Positions 1 to 9,766 of a stretch of DNA of 64,000 nt are shown here, piece by piece. Source of the stretch: Coriolopsis trogii (Eukaryota > Basidiomycota > Agaricomycetes > Polyporales > Polyporaceae); contig JAHYIO010000004.1 of assembly GCA_020543525.1 (NCBI GenBank), positions 1,426,001-1,490,000 on the forward strand, read 5' to 3'. A model generated the notes under the pieces. It worked only from the letters and a program-made list of their open reading frames with translations. It ran no database searches and was not told the origin of the DNA. A program made the translations under genes and the position numbers. Each line of letters begins with the position of its first letter. Within the stretch, counting starts at the first letter, position 1.

Positions 1-1
1 C

Positions 2-1702
2 CAACTGGCAGAAGCCAAGATTTTCTCCAAACTAGACGTACGAGCTGGATACAATAATGTTCGCATCAAAGATGGGGACCAGTGGAAAGCAGCATTCAAA
101 ACACCGAGAGGACTATTCGAGCCCACCGTTATGTTCTTTGGGCTATGCAACGCACCAGCCACATTCCAAGCCATGATGAACGACATTTTCCGGGACTACC
201 TATCTGAAGGATGGATAGTAATCTACATGGACGATATACTGATATTTTCTCAAACTATTCCAGAATATCGGAAAAGAACCGAACTAGTAATTAAAAGACT
301 CGGAGAACATGATCTCTATCTCAAGGCAGAAAAATGTGAATTTGAGGTAACAGAAGTTGAATTTCTAGGAGCAATCATCAAACCAGGACAAATCACAATG
401 GACCCAGTTAAACTGGAAGGTCTAGCCCAATGGCCGATACCAACTACCATCAAACAAGTGCAAAGTTTTCTAGGGTTTGGAAATTTCTATAGAAGATTCA
501 TTCAGAACTATTCTCATCTGGCAAAACCATTAACCGAACTAACAAGAAAGGGGCAAAAGTTTGAGTGGTCGCAAGAATGTCAAAAAGCATTTGATACACT
601 CAAGGCCAAGTTCCAAGAAGCATCTATTCTACAAATACCCGACGTCGAAAGACCATTCCAAATTGAATGTGATGCCTCCAAGGTGGCAACAGGGGCAGTA
701 TTACGACAATTAGGGACTGATGGGCTATGGCATCCTTGCGCCTATCTTTTTAAAACATTTTCTGAACCAGAAAGAAATTACCAGATCTATGACAGAGAAT
801 TACTAGCAATCATCCGAGCACTGGAAGCATGGAGACATTACCTTCAAGGTGCAAAACATCCAGTGCAAATCCTATCGGACTATAAGAATTTGACTTACTT
901 CAGATCAGCACAGAAATTAAACCGACAACAAGCAAGATGGAGTCTATATTTGTCACAATTCAACGTCCAATTAATATACCAACCAGGCAAAACAATAACT
1001 CAAGCGGACGCTCTGTCAAGAAGAGCGGACCATGACCCAGGAAATCATGACAACGAAGAAGTAACCTTGCTACCTAACGAATTATTTGTTAACAGCATCA
1101 ACATCAAACTACAAGAAAGAATTCGGGATACAACATCAAGGGATCGTATAGTCATGGAATCTACAAACAACCTGTGGCATCTCAAGAAAAAGCCACTTAT
1201 CGGCAACAATGAAGATTGGAAAATGGACAACGGCATCGTGATGTTTAAGGGGAGGGTATACGTACCACCAAATCTTGATCTTCGACAAGAAGTGGTCAGA
1301 CTGCATCACAATCCCGCAGTAATGGGACATCCAGGCATCCAGAAAATGTACGAACTGGCATCAAGAGAATACTGGTGGCCGGATATGCGCCACTTCGTCA
1401 CCCAATATGTCAAGGGATGTGCGACTTGTCAAACAGCAAAAGTCAACACACATCCTACCAAAACCGGATTAATGCCGATTCCACATGCACACAATCTTCG
1501 ACCATTCAGTACTATCACTATGGATTACGTCACAGCTCTACCAGAATCCAATGGCTTTGACGCAATACAAGTGGTAGTTGATCATGACGTAACTAAAGCT
1601 ATTGTGTTGACAGCATGCAACCAGTGCCATGGACACAGCCAAGATGCTGGAGCAAGACGTATACAAACAATTCGGTTTATCAGACCGAATTATCTCCAAT
1701 AG
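2..1702 (+). pseudogene. Ty3/gypsy pol, first part: reverse transcriptase, RNase H, integrase N-terminus
   Basis: The open frame runs from base 2 with no start codon in the window. Reverse transcriptase shows the active-site YMDD at 224-235. The RNase H domain follows (ECDAS motif near 667-681, then an SDYKNLTYF stretch near 880-905). The integrase HHCC zinc finger lies around 1300-1440 (H/H, then CATC near 1420), and the first catalytic Asp sits in a TMDY motif near 1515-1530. The frame then loses homology at about 1620 and stops at 1700-1702, while integrase homology resumes in the next frame from 1629. This points to a small indel. Base composition is more A-rich than the neighbouring host genes. 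Confidence 0.9.
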
Positions 1703-2549
1703 AGGCCCTCAATTCATTTCACAAGCATATCAGGAATTGAATACCCTAATCGGAGTAAAAGGAGTATTGAGCACATCACACCATCCACAAACTGATGGCC
1801 AGTCGGAAAGAACGATACAAGAAATAGAAGTTGCATTGCGTATATACTGCAGAAACTACCCGGACACATGGAGCGACAAATTAGCGCAATTTGAATTCGC
1901 ACACAACCATCGCACCCATTCAGTCACCAACCGATCACCCTTTGAATTACTCATGGGATATCAACTGAAGGCTCTACCAACAACCAGGCCAGCGGTGAAA
2001 CACCCTAGCACAGAGGAAAGATTAGCAGACCTGCAGGAACAACGTAAACAAGCTTTGGCAAGCCATGACAAAGCCAATCTGGCCATGGCCAAACGGTATG
2101 CAGGAGGGAACTATGAGTTCAAAAAAGGAGACAAAGTCTACCTTGAATCCACGAATCTCAAATTACCATACCCAAATTGGAAACTAGCACCAAAACAAGA
2201 AGAACCCTTTATAATTGACAATGTAATGGGACCTGTCACAGTGCGACTTCAATTACCTAAATCATGGAAGATCCACCCGGTGTTCCATGTGGCATTACTC
2301 ACCCCATATCACGAAACAGTGGAACATGGGCCGAATTACCAATCCCTACCACTGGAAATCATCGGCAGAGAAGAAGAATGGGAAATAGAAGCGATCATTA
2401 ATCATTGGAAACCGGCCAGAGGCGGAGTCCAATACTTAGTCATATGGAAGGGTCAGCCTTCTTACGAGAACCAATGGCTACGGGAAAGGGACCTCAAACA
2501 CGCACAAACAATCCTAAAAGCCTATAAAAAACGACACAGAATGGCCTGA
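1629..2549 (+). pseudogene. Ty3/gypsy pol, second part: integrase core and chromodomain
   Basis: This continues the integrase core in frame 3 after the frameshift. The family motif SDRGPQF reads SNRGPQF here (around 1700-1720), so the second catalytic Asp of the D,D-35-E triad is Asn. The third acidic residue is present in the GQSER motif near 1800. A chromodomain closes the protein (about 2365-2500, with YLVIWKG and ENQWL motifs). It would target insertion to marked chromatin in an active element. Both the frameshift and the D-to-N change predict an inactive integrase. The ATG at 1629 is only an in-frame codon, not a real start. Confidence 0.88.
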
Positions 2550-2557
2550 ACGAAACC

Positions 2558-3786
2558 ATGTCCCACTTTTCTTTTCCACCTACCATTCCGGGTGAACTTC
2601 AATACCCCGACTACGATGCTCCCCCAAGTCCTCCTTATAATCCTACTCCTCTTCCCCCTCCAACAAGCCCTCAATATTTTCCTACCTCCCCAGAACCTTC
2701 AACCTTTACAGCTCCCCATCTTCCCACAGCCTCCTCTTCTCGTCTCATCACGGCTCCTCTCCCCACTCGACCTATTCCTATTCATTCTTTTTTATCTGAT
2801 TTTATACCTCCTCCCCCTTTTCCACCTTTCTCTTCAGCTTCAACCTCTCACCAACCGAACCCCCATTCCCACTACAATCCTCCTCTGTCTCCAGGTGAAT
2901 TTGTCGACCTCCCCAACCTTGAACATATCCCCAGCCTCACCATCACTCATGACCACGATGCCCCACCAGCAACCCCAACAGAACCAGCAACAACCCCAGA
3001 ACTCCCGCAACCGCCGCCGCGACCGCAACAACCGCTGCCACAACAACAACTACCCCTGTTCTTCCTCCCCCGAGTTCTACCGGTTCACACACGTACTCGT
3101 CCATCTTACGGCAACCACCCACACCCTCATTTATTTGCTCCAGTCGCAATCTGCTCCCCTCCTACAACCACCTCCCCCGCCCCCAGACCGGGTTGTACAG
3201 CGACGGGACTCTCCATGACCGCATGGGGTGGGTGTTGGCGCACCTGGACTTGGAGGGAACGGTGGAGGTGCGGTTGACCGAGTACCCCGAGGCTCTCCGG
3301 TGGGTGCAAGCCTATCGAGAGTACGTGCATATCGGGCCGGGGATCCAACAAGGGATCCTGCTGGCCGAGAGTTCGGGGGCGAACCAGAGGCACGTCTTGG
3401 CGGCCCTGGAGGACGCGTACGCGTGACTTGTCCGAGTCGCCGAAGACGCCCTGCGGCACCTCGCAGTGCACCCCTACATCATGCAAGTGTTGGGGGACTT
3501 GCTGCCGAGGAGACCCTAGGGGGGGATCGCCCACGGAAACGTCGTCGACAGGGTGACGAGGATCAACATTCGTCGTCTCCCTCTGAGCGATGAGGGGTGG
3601 GGCGTTCCAGAGAGCAGGTGGGACGAGGCGGCCGCGAACAATGCGACTTGGGAGTCGTTGGACAGCAACGCGATGGACGTCGAGGTCAACAATGACAACC
3701 TCCTAGAACAACACGACGCCCAAACCGGCGCTACGTTTCTTGATGGCAATGCAGCGCCATCAATGGACGACGTCGACCAGGTCTAG
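2558..3786 (+). pseudogene. Proline-rich third ORF of the gypsy element, broken
   Basis: A Pro/Ser/Thr-rich frame opens at 2558, eight bases after the pol stop, and stays readable to about 3190. A different frame then carries a coherent stretch (SDGTLHDRMGWVLAHL, from about 3196) that is stopped by TGA at 3424 and TAG at 3517, with readable sequence again to 3786. From memory, comparable ORFs with an SDGTLHDR-like motif lie downstream of pol in basidiomycete gypsy elements; their function is unknown to me. I interpret this as one protein with a frameshift near 3.19 kb and two nonsense codons. It ends about 25 bp before the polypurine tract, which fits an element-borne gene. Confidence 0.65.
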
Positions 3787-3811
3787 TACGCCTCTGGGGA
3801 CCATCGGCCTT

Positions 3812-3821
3812 GAGAGGGGGG
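3812..3821 (+). other. Polypurine tract of the gypsy element
   Basis: The purine run GAGAGGGGGG sits three bases upstream of the LTR start at 3825. In LTR retrotransposons this position primes plus-strand DNA synthesis. Confidence 0.75.
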
Positions 3822-3824
3822 TAA

Positions 3825-4205
3825 TGTTACAACCTACCCTTACTTCTGACCAGTATCGTCTTGTTCCTTACCATTTCGTCGCGTCCTCTGTCCCTTGTCG
3901 TCATCCTGCTTACTCTTCGTCTTCCCGCATGCATCGTTCGTCTTTTCGTCATCACCTTTACATATGCTTAATCATCTTTGCTATCTATATCTCCTCGCTC
4001 AGTCAGCCCATCTATATATAAACCCAGATCTGTCAGCTCAGCTATATATAACCCCCGCTCAGTCATCTGCAGCCTCATGACTCCGTTTCTATGGTACTGC
4101 CACGACACTATACTGTTTATGGCAGGCTACGTTGTACTATATATAATAGCCGAGGTTTCCATCAAGGAACCCCAGCTTTGATCTCCTCGTTTACCTAATC
4201 TGTAC
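3825..4205 (+). repeat. 3' LTR of the gypsy element (right border approximate)
   Basis: It begins TGTTAC immediately after the polypurine tract. It is CT-rich, then holds repeated TATATAA boxes (near 4012-4020, 4044-4052 and 4138-4146) separated by short GCTCAGTCA-like repeats, which looks like a promoter-like U3/R zone. No second LTR is in the window to define the end, so about 4205 is an estimate from the loss of this composition. Confidence 0.6.
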
Positions 4206-4600
4206 CATCAGGCTTCCAAATAGAACAGTGTTCTATTTGCTCTTCACATCTTTGTGACATCTTGCTGTGTGCTCGAAGGCTGTAGCATCCCTCGCTTAGA
4301 CCGATCTTAACAGAGCCGGTGTTCAAACCGGGGACGTTATCGAGACAATCTGGGCCCCTCTGAACAAAATCAGTGACAGTACCTGTGGTATGTTGGCAGC
4401 GCACCGTCAAGAGTTCAACGACGATTTCATAAACGATTCTAACTGGAACAAGCTCACCCGCCTCAGTAAGCCCGCACCCGACCCGAACCGATATCTCGGC
4501 TGACGATCCGTAAGCGGCATCTGTGGTCAAGGAGTGGCGAAATGCCGCGGAGGTGACACCCGGGGCACAGGAGGGACTCCGTTCAATTACGGCTACATCT
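4206..4600. other. Junction sequence between LTR and KDZ relic
   Basis: I see no coding sequence I can support here. The minus-strand frame at 4195-4683 has no family features. It may be decayed 5' portion of the KDZ transposon that follows. Confidence 0.4.
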
Positions 4601-6180
4601 GATCCCAATGACGTTTGGGTATGGTCGTGCATGGCAAAGGAAGCCACGGAGCAGTGAAGACAGAACATTAAGGTTATGGACATCTACGACATGGCCGAGG
4701 ACAGCTGTAAGCACCCTTTCCCTGATCCCTACATACACATTCATTAATTTCCTGGAGCAGTGCCCACTAGAAAAGAGATCGCTCTCGAGATGACAAGGGA
4801 GGAGACAAAACAACCCTCCAAGCTACGTGGCACAGTCGCGTGGTTACAGTCAGGCATCAAGATTGAGGAGCAATGGTGCGGGGCCACCGCAAACTTAGCG
4901 TATATGGCTGTAGCTAACTGGATGACCCACTGCAGTCTTGCTATTGCAGCCACGGCTCAGAAGCTTCGGTCCACGTCGCCTCCAAAGGACCAACTGGCGC
5001 TCGAGCAGATGTGCGTGAGGCTTCTCAGGGACATATAGAAGTTCCACAAAAAGGCCGGCCGATTTTTACCTGCTGCTGCCCTCTCCACGGCTTTGTTCCT
5101 GCCGCCATCCACAAAATCGCCTGGTGCCGGCTGGGATACCATGAAGCCGTCCGAGCCAGGCCTCGGCTCAGCCAATGCTGACCTGGGTCTTGGGTCGGCC
5201 GACAACGACCCAGCCAACGATCACAGCGAAGACGAGGCAGACATTTCTAATCCTCCTCCTCGAACTCATTCCAGCCAAGGGGCTGGATCCTCATCCGCCA
5301 CTACTGTACCTAAAGAAAAATCTGCGCCTCGAAAGTCGACCGGTCCAGTACAGGTATCAGAAAGGATTACGATCGCCCTTCCCTCAAATCTCGGGCCTGC
5401 TTTCTGTGCTATGCATGGGCTATAGGATCTTGCGAGTAGGGAGTGGCGCCTTCGGGTCGGGCAGATGAATGACGCCCTGCATGCGGTCCACGTGGGTGTC
5501 ACTTACAAGTCCTTCCTCTACCAATCATCTGTCTGACGGGCCACGTCATACCGCGCATGCCTCCGAAGCTTCAATAAAGTACATCACTCCAATCAAGACA
5601 CTTTAGCCCACACCCATTTATATACATGTTCGCGAGCCTCTCTGTTGAATCTCTATGACGACACAATCCCCGAGGACGTGAAGTTAAAACAGAAGATCCT
5701 GGCCAAATATCGTGTCCTCGAAAAACCAGATCTCAAGGCGAACACAACCCTGATCGAGCACGATGTCTGTGGTGTCTTGCATGAGCATCTCCCCTGGTTC
5801 TGGTCTCTGGATGCAAACATGGAAACGAAGGGCAGCACTTGGATGGCAGAATGTGAGTAGCGGCGGTCTCTCCCGGATACCGCAGCAATAACCCTGACCG
5901 GAGGAGCGCAGTGTACCGGGTGCTCTGGCTTCGAGCCCATGCAAGAAAGACGCGATGGGAGGAGGAGGTGGACATTGTCAGTGAGGAGATGTTTTGGACG
6001 GAGACCTCCTTTCAAAAGAATCGGGATCAGTGGCTTCGGCGCAAGCACTTCTTGCTGGGCCGGGGTTATCAGGCGTGGGCATGCCGGCAGGCTGGTCTGT
6101 GGAATGCCCTGGCTATTCACGCAACGAGAGAATTCTCCAAGGCACGATGCATTTGCAGAGCTCCCACTGTCTCCCTATAA
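4600..6180 (+). pseudogene. KDZ (CxC-type) transposase relic, C-terminal part
   Basis: Several plus-strand pieces in one order match the C-terminal region of basidiomycete KDZ (Kyakuja-Dileera-Zisupton) transposases as I know them. Pieces: a helical stretch to 5036; a Gly/Ser/Asp-rich linker (5093-5425); a segment with an MNDALHAVHVGV motif (about 5463-5536); a DLKANT and LPWFWSLD segment (5645-5860); and a YRVLWLRAHARKTRWEEE segment (5911-6180). In-frame stops fall near 5037, 5423 and 5536 and frames change between blocks. At least one intron may lie between 5857 and 5910. The N-terminal CxC cluster and catalytic domain are not recognisable, so this is a truncated, dead copy. Confidence 0.6.
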
Positions 6181-6201
6181 TTAAGTACTTTTTCTGTTAT
6201 T

Positions 6202-6994
6202 TTGCACCATTTCTTGTGTTGGCCAGTGCCTATGAGTGCGCCACGTGGAGGACCCAAACCCAATTTCAGACCAGACAACCGCCCGGGCCAGGTCTTGGTG
6301 CTTAGCAAAAACGACCCGAACTGCGCCGGACGTCTCATAAGCTTATCAGACCCATCTCTGCTTGCTCCCATCATCAAAATGCCCCCACTCACCACCAATG
6401 TTATGCTGACCGAGTGCGGAAAGTACGAGGTGGAATGGATCTCATACAGAATCACTCTTGCTGCCCGGGCGTTCCCCATGAATCCGACCGAGATGACAAA
6501 ACAGCAATGGGGCACAGGTCTCGCAATGGAATGCGTACACTCACTGGCTCACTACTAACTCTGAGTTATTCAACTGTTTATTCTTTCCAGTGGGATGCTA
6601 TGGCAGCCTACAGAATGTTCTGTGCTGGCAAAGCCCTTTCGGCCGCCGAGCCAACCCGGACACCCCCCCAGCTGATCCGGTTTTTCCAGACATCATCATA
6701 GAGCTGCTGCGCCATGCAACATGGCAACAGCTCTCCATGAAAATTTCGATGAACGACCCGGACCTGGCAGTCTACCAACGACTAGCCGATCACGTTCCTG
6801 ATAGTGACGTCGAAATGCCTATGCTCCGAAGATGGTGGGAGTGGCCCGAGGACGCCCAGGATGTGAGGGATGTGGAGGGTCATACCTGGTGGCTGTCTCC
6901 TCCCGAATATGTCGTGAGCTTTATGATGTCGTTGACTTATACTATGAGCTTACTGCCCCATAATCGTAGCCACAGCCACTGCGAGCATATGTAG
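6202..6994 (+). CDS. Unrecognised two-exon gene or gene fragment
   Basis: A coherent frame with M at 6232 (MSAPRGGPKPNF...) runs to a good donor at 6518 (GT after GGCACAG). A branch-like CTAAC and a pyrimidine-rich CAG acceptor end at 6590. Splicing 6518-6590 joins it in phase to a frame that continues to the stop at 6992-6994 (about 230 residues). The product is Pro-rich at the start, with a Trp-rich acidic region (RRWWEWPEDAQD) near the end. I do not recognise the family. It follows the KDZ relic directly and could be part of that transposon or a host gene piece. Confidence 0.35.
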
Positions 6995-7400
6995 GGGACA
7001 TCCCCGATATCAACAGCCATCTCAACTCAATCACTGAGGCCACTGTCTCAATGCTTCAAAACTACGACCAGCTAGTTCGGGAGCTCTCGATCGTTACTCA
7101 CCAGGGTGACTAATGTGCACGGGTCGGCCTGGCTCGAACACAGGATGGAGGCACACGCGGAGCAGGGGGAGATCAATGAGGTTAATGAGATCATGCGTAC
7201 TCAGAACCAGCAGACTGCTCATGTAAACACACATTTTGGCTACGAAAGTGACTGGCGTATCATTTTGGTAAATCCGAGAGTGTAGGAGTCCCTAGATGCC
7301 AGCTGAACGACTCCCGGAAAGTGTCAGTCACAAACTTCAGGTGCATAGCGGCGGGCTGGAAACTGACATTGTTTAGAGCACAAAATGTGAATCATCTTGC
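6995..7400. other. No gene seen
   Basis: Short open frames only, none with recognisable motifs. Probably decayed element DNA. Confidence 0.4.
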
Positions 7401-7539
7401 AACCACTATTGCAATGGGCAAACCGTGGTAGTTGGGCGGCTCCGCCCCAGTGGTATGGTGCACGCACATACAACGTAACTGGCGCTTCGGATATTCCGGA
7501 AGGTGATGAGGCCGCGCGGAAGGACTCGCAAAGCAGGGT

Positions 7540-7900
7540 AATGAACCGCGCGGCCCACCATGACGGTACTCAACAGATACCGCGCGGCACCATGAACTAA
7601 GGACATTCAGCATTCCGCGCAGGACAGCCAATGAAGCATGTTATGCAGCCGTGTGGCTTGGGTCTCCCGGGTCGGCCCACTCTGCGCAGGACATAGGACA
7701 GTGTATTCTATACGCCGCTCAGTTCACTATCTCAACACTTTTTGCATTTGTTTCCAGCTAGAAAACCCGCTTCCATGGGTCGGTTGAACCATTGATAATA
7801 GCAGAGCCACCTCCCGAACCCACCCGCCCAGCCGACCCACCAGCCGAGGCGGCCCGGGTGAGGTACCCCGACCTCGACCTCGACCCCCTGGATCTAATGA
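7540..7900 (+). repeat. Diverged direct repeat, copy A
   Basis: This segment resembles the segment about 570 bp downstream. Shared landmarks include CCGCTCAGTTCAC (7715 and 8283), CAGAGCCACCTC (near 7800 and 8370) and GCCCGGGTGAGGTACCCCGA (near 7852 and 8421). Order and spacing are kept while intervening bases diverge. It is GC-rich, with CCGCGCGG words upstream. No coding frame is conserved between copies. Confidence 0.6.
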
Positions 7901-8059
7901 GTGGTATGGTGACCCGAAAAATGAGCAAATGGTCCCTAACTGATAATATACAGAAGCCATTCAGACCTATCAACTCATCTGGACGCTACCAGACAGCAGT
8001 TGGAAGCATGTAGAAGCATTTCTACCGTCGGCCGTGTCGGTCGGCCAACCGACAGGTCG

Positions 8060-8465
8060 GATAATCCAGATGGCGGATACCGCGCGGAACACCTCCCATC
8101 TCAGGACAGGCCACCGTGTGGCTCAAAAGGACAGTACACCGTATCTCCCGTGGGGCACCTTTCATGAAGGACTTTTAGCACTCTGCATGGGACACCTTCC
8201 AGGGCAATCTGTTGGGCAGCGCAGCTCGGCTGCCCAAGCTTGGCCCATGCCACGCAGGACATCTGACAGCACCATACAAAGGCCGCTCAGTTCACCATCC
8301 CAACATTATTCAAGATTGGGTCCCGGCTTCAAAACCTGTTTGCACGGGTTGGTCGAGCCATTCATGCTACCAGAGCCACCTCGCAAGCCCACCCAGTGAA
8401 CCAAACTGCCAGCTGAGCCGGCCCGGGTGAGGTACCCCGACCCCAACCCCGCGCCCCCTACCTAC
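8060..8465 (+). repeat. Diverged direct repeat, copy B
   Basis: Partner of the repeat at 7540-7900, offset by about 568-570 bp. A weaker third resemblance (CCACG/CCGTGTGGC words) occurs at 8790-8900. These may be remnants of a tandemly arranged non-autonomous element. Confidence 0.55.
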
Positions 8466-8941
8466 CTATTCCTCCATTTCGACCTACAGAGCCTCATGAA
8501 ATGTGTTTACCAGCTCGCCATCATCCCTCACCACTTGTCCAGGCCGTCCGGAGGCATCCAGGTACGTTCCGGCCCACGGGTCACTACCCGGTCCTCCTGC
8601 TCTGACCATTTGAACCCCCCATTCCTGCACCCGTCGGCCTTCTAAACCCATTGTGAGAGGTTCGTCATCATTTTCGTCACATGAGAGCCCTATATAGTCA
8701 AAATCAAATGGTCCGAAGGCCTAGAACACACCAATACCGCCATAACACGCCCCCCCCCCCCACCCCGGACAATCACCCGAGATTTTGCCCACAGAGCAGT
8801 CCACGCGGCTCAACAGGTCGTACCCCGGCCAGACTCCCACGCAGAACACCCTCCACGCTCACCCAGGCCCACCGTGCGGCGCCGTGTGGCATTGCCACTC
8901 AATACATTTGCAGTCCGCATGCAACTTAGTGCTGCTGCGAG

Positions 8942-9563
8942 GTGAGGTGGAGGTCACCTCACGGTGTTGGCTATCAGACCTTGATCACTCCAAGGTACCT
9001 TCAAGGTGACCCAGGTCCCGATGGTAGACTCCCTTTCCCGTATATGGGCTCTAAGCGCTAGTGGGCGCTCAGCGCGAGTCAAAGTCTGCTGAGCGCTCAC
9101 ACCGAGCACGACATTCACGATGGGCAACGGCGTATGCCACCTCCCAGAACAGGCCAGGAAGATTGCCGGGATTGGTCTCCTGTTCCGGGCCAGAATACTG
9201 TCGTGACATCACCGGAGCGCCGAATAAAAAGGATTCGAACTCCAAAAAGCCCATTAGTCCCAGCTGCTTATCGGCCTTACACAGATTCCGGTGTCATCTC
9301 CCAAACTATTCTGGACCAGAGGCTAGGCTACCAATTCCGGCAATTTCCCCGGCCTGTTCAGGAGAGCGGCTTTGGCCATTGCCCGTCGTGATTGAGAGGC
9401 GTTCAGGCTTGCCCAAAATGGGGGGTGGGGCGCATTAATAAGGCAGGACTCCAGCCACCTTGACCCACCTCACGGTCACCTTGATCAACTCCAAGGTGGT
9501 CGTGAGGTGACATGCCGAGATGCCGTCAAGGTCAAGGTGACCTTGCCTTCAAGGTGACCTCAC
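8942..9563. mobile_element. Fold-back, MITE-like element with inverted arms
   Basis: The outer ends read GTGAGGT (8942-8948) and ACCTCAC (9557-9563), with subterminal AAGGTGACC/GGTCACCTT words clustered at both sides (8960-9012 and 9455-9563). Nested inside are long diverged inverted arms (about 9116-9198 and 9306-9391), which pair through words such as CCATTGCCCGTCGTG and its complement. No transposase frame is present, so it would be non-autonomous. The Harbinger element starts four bases after its right end. Confidence 0.55.
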
Positions 9564-9566
9564 ATT

Positions 9567-9620
9567 AGGGCCGTTCAGAATTGCCGCTGCCAAACCCGCT
9601 GCCGATTCCGCTGCGCTGCC
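9567..9620 (+). repeat. Harbinger left terminal inverted repeat
   Basis: 54 bases starting AGGGCCGTTCAGAATTGCCG. The complement occurs at 12721-12774 with one mismatch 49 bases in. Confidence 0.95.
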
Positions 9621-9766
9621 AGCTGCGTGACCCCGAGTGACCCGGAGTGACCCGTGTGATGATAAGTGACCGTACAGCGGTCCGGAGCAGCACCTATGGG
9701 CACCTAATTATCGAAAATAGCAAATTTTGGTTTGTGCTTGCTCATTCTCCCTCTCCTTCCCCCACT

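Larger units (their letters stand above)
1..4205 (+). mobile_element. Ty3/gypsy chromovirus LTR retrotransposon, 3' part, decayed
   Basis: The element enters from the left edge inside reverse transcriptase and runs through RNase H, integrase and chromodomain to a proline-rich third ORF, a polypurine tract (3812-3821) and a 3' LTR starting with TGTTAC at 3825. The order RT, RNase H, integrase, chromodomain is that of chromoviruses (Metaviridae), common in agaricomycetes. The pol frame is broken near 1.62-1.70 kb and the third ORF carries stops, so this copy cannot move on its own. The gag region and 5' LTR lie outside the window. The exact 3' LTR end is not certain. Confidence 0.9.

Noticed and set aside
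2592..3218. Alternative 208-codon plus-strand frame rich in Leu and Pro
   Set aside because: It is a shifted shadow of the proline-rich third ORF of the gypsy element in C-rich DNA.
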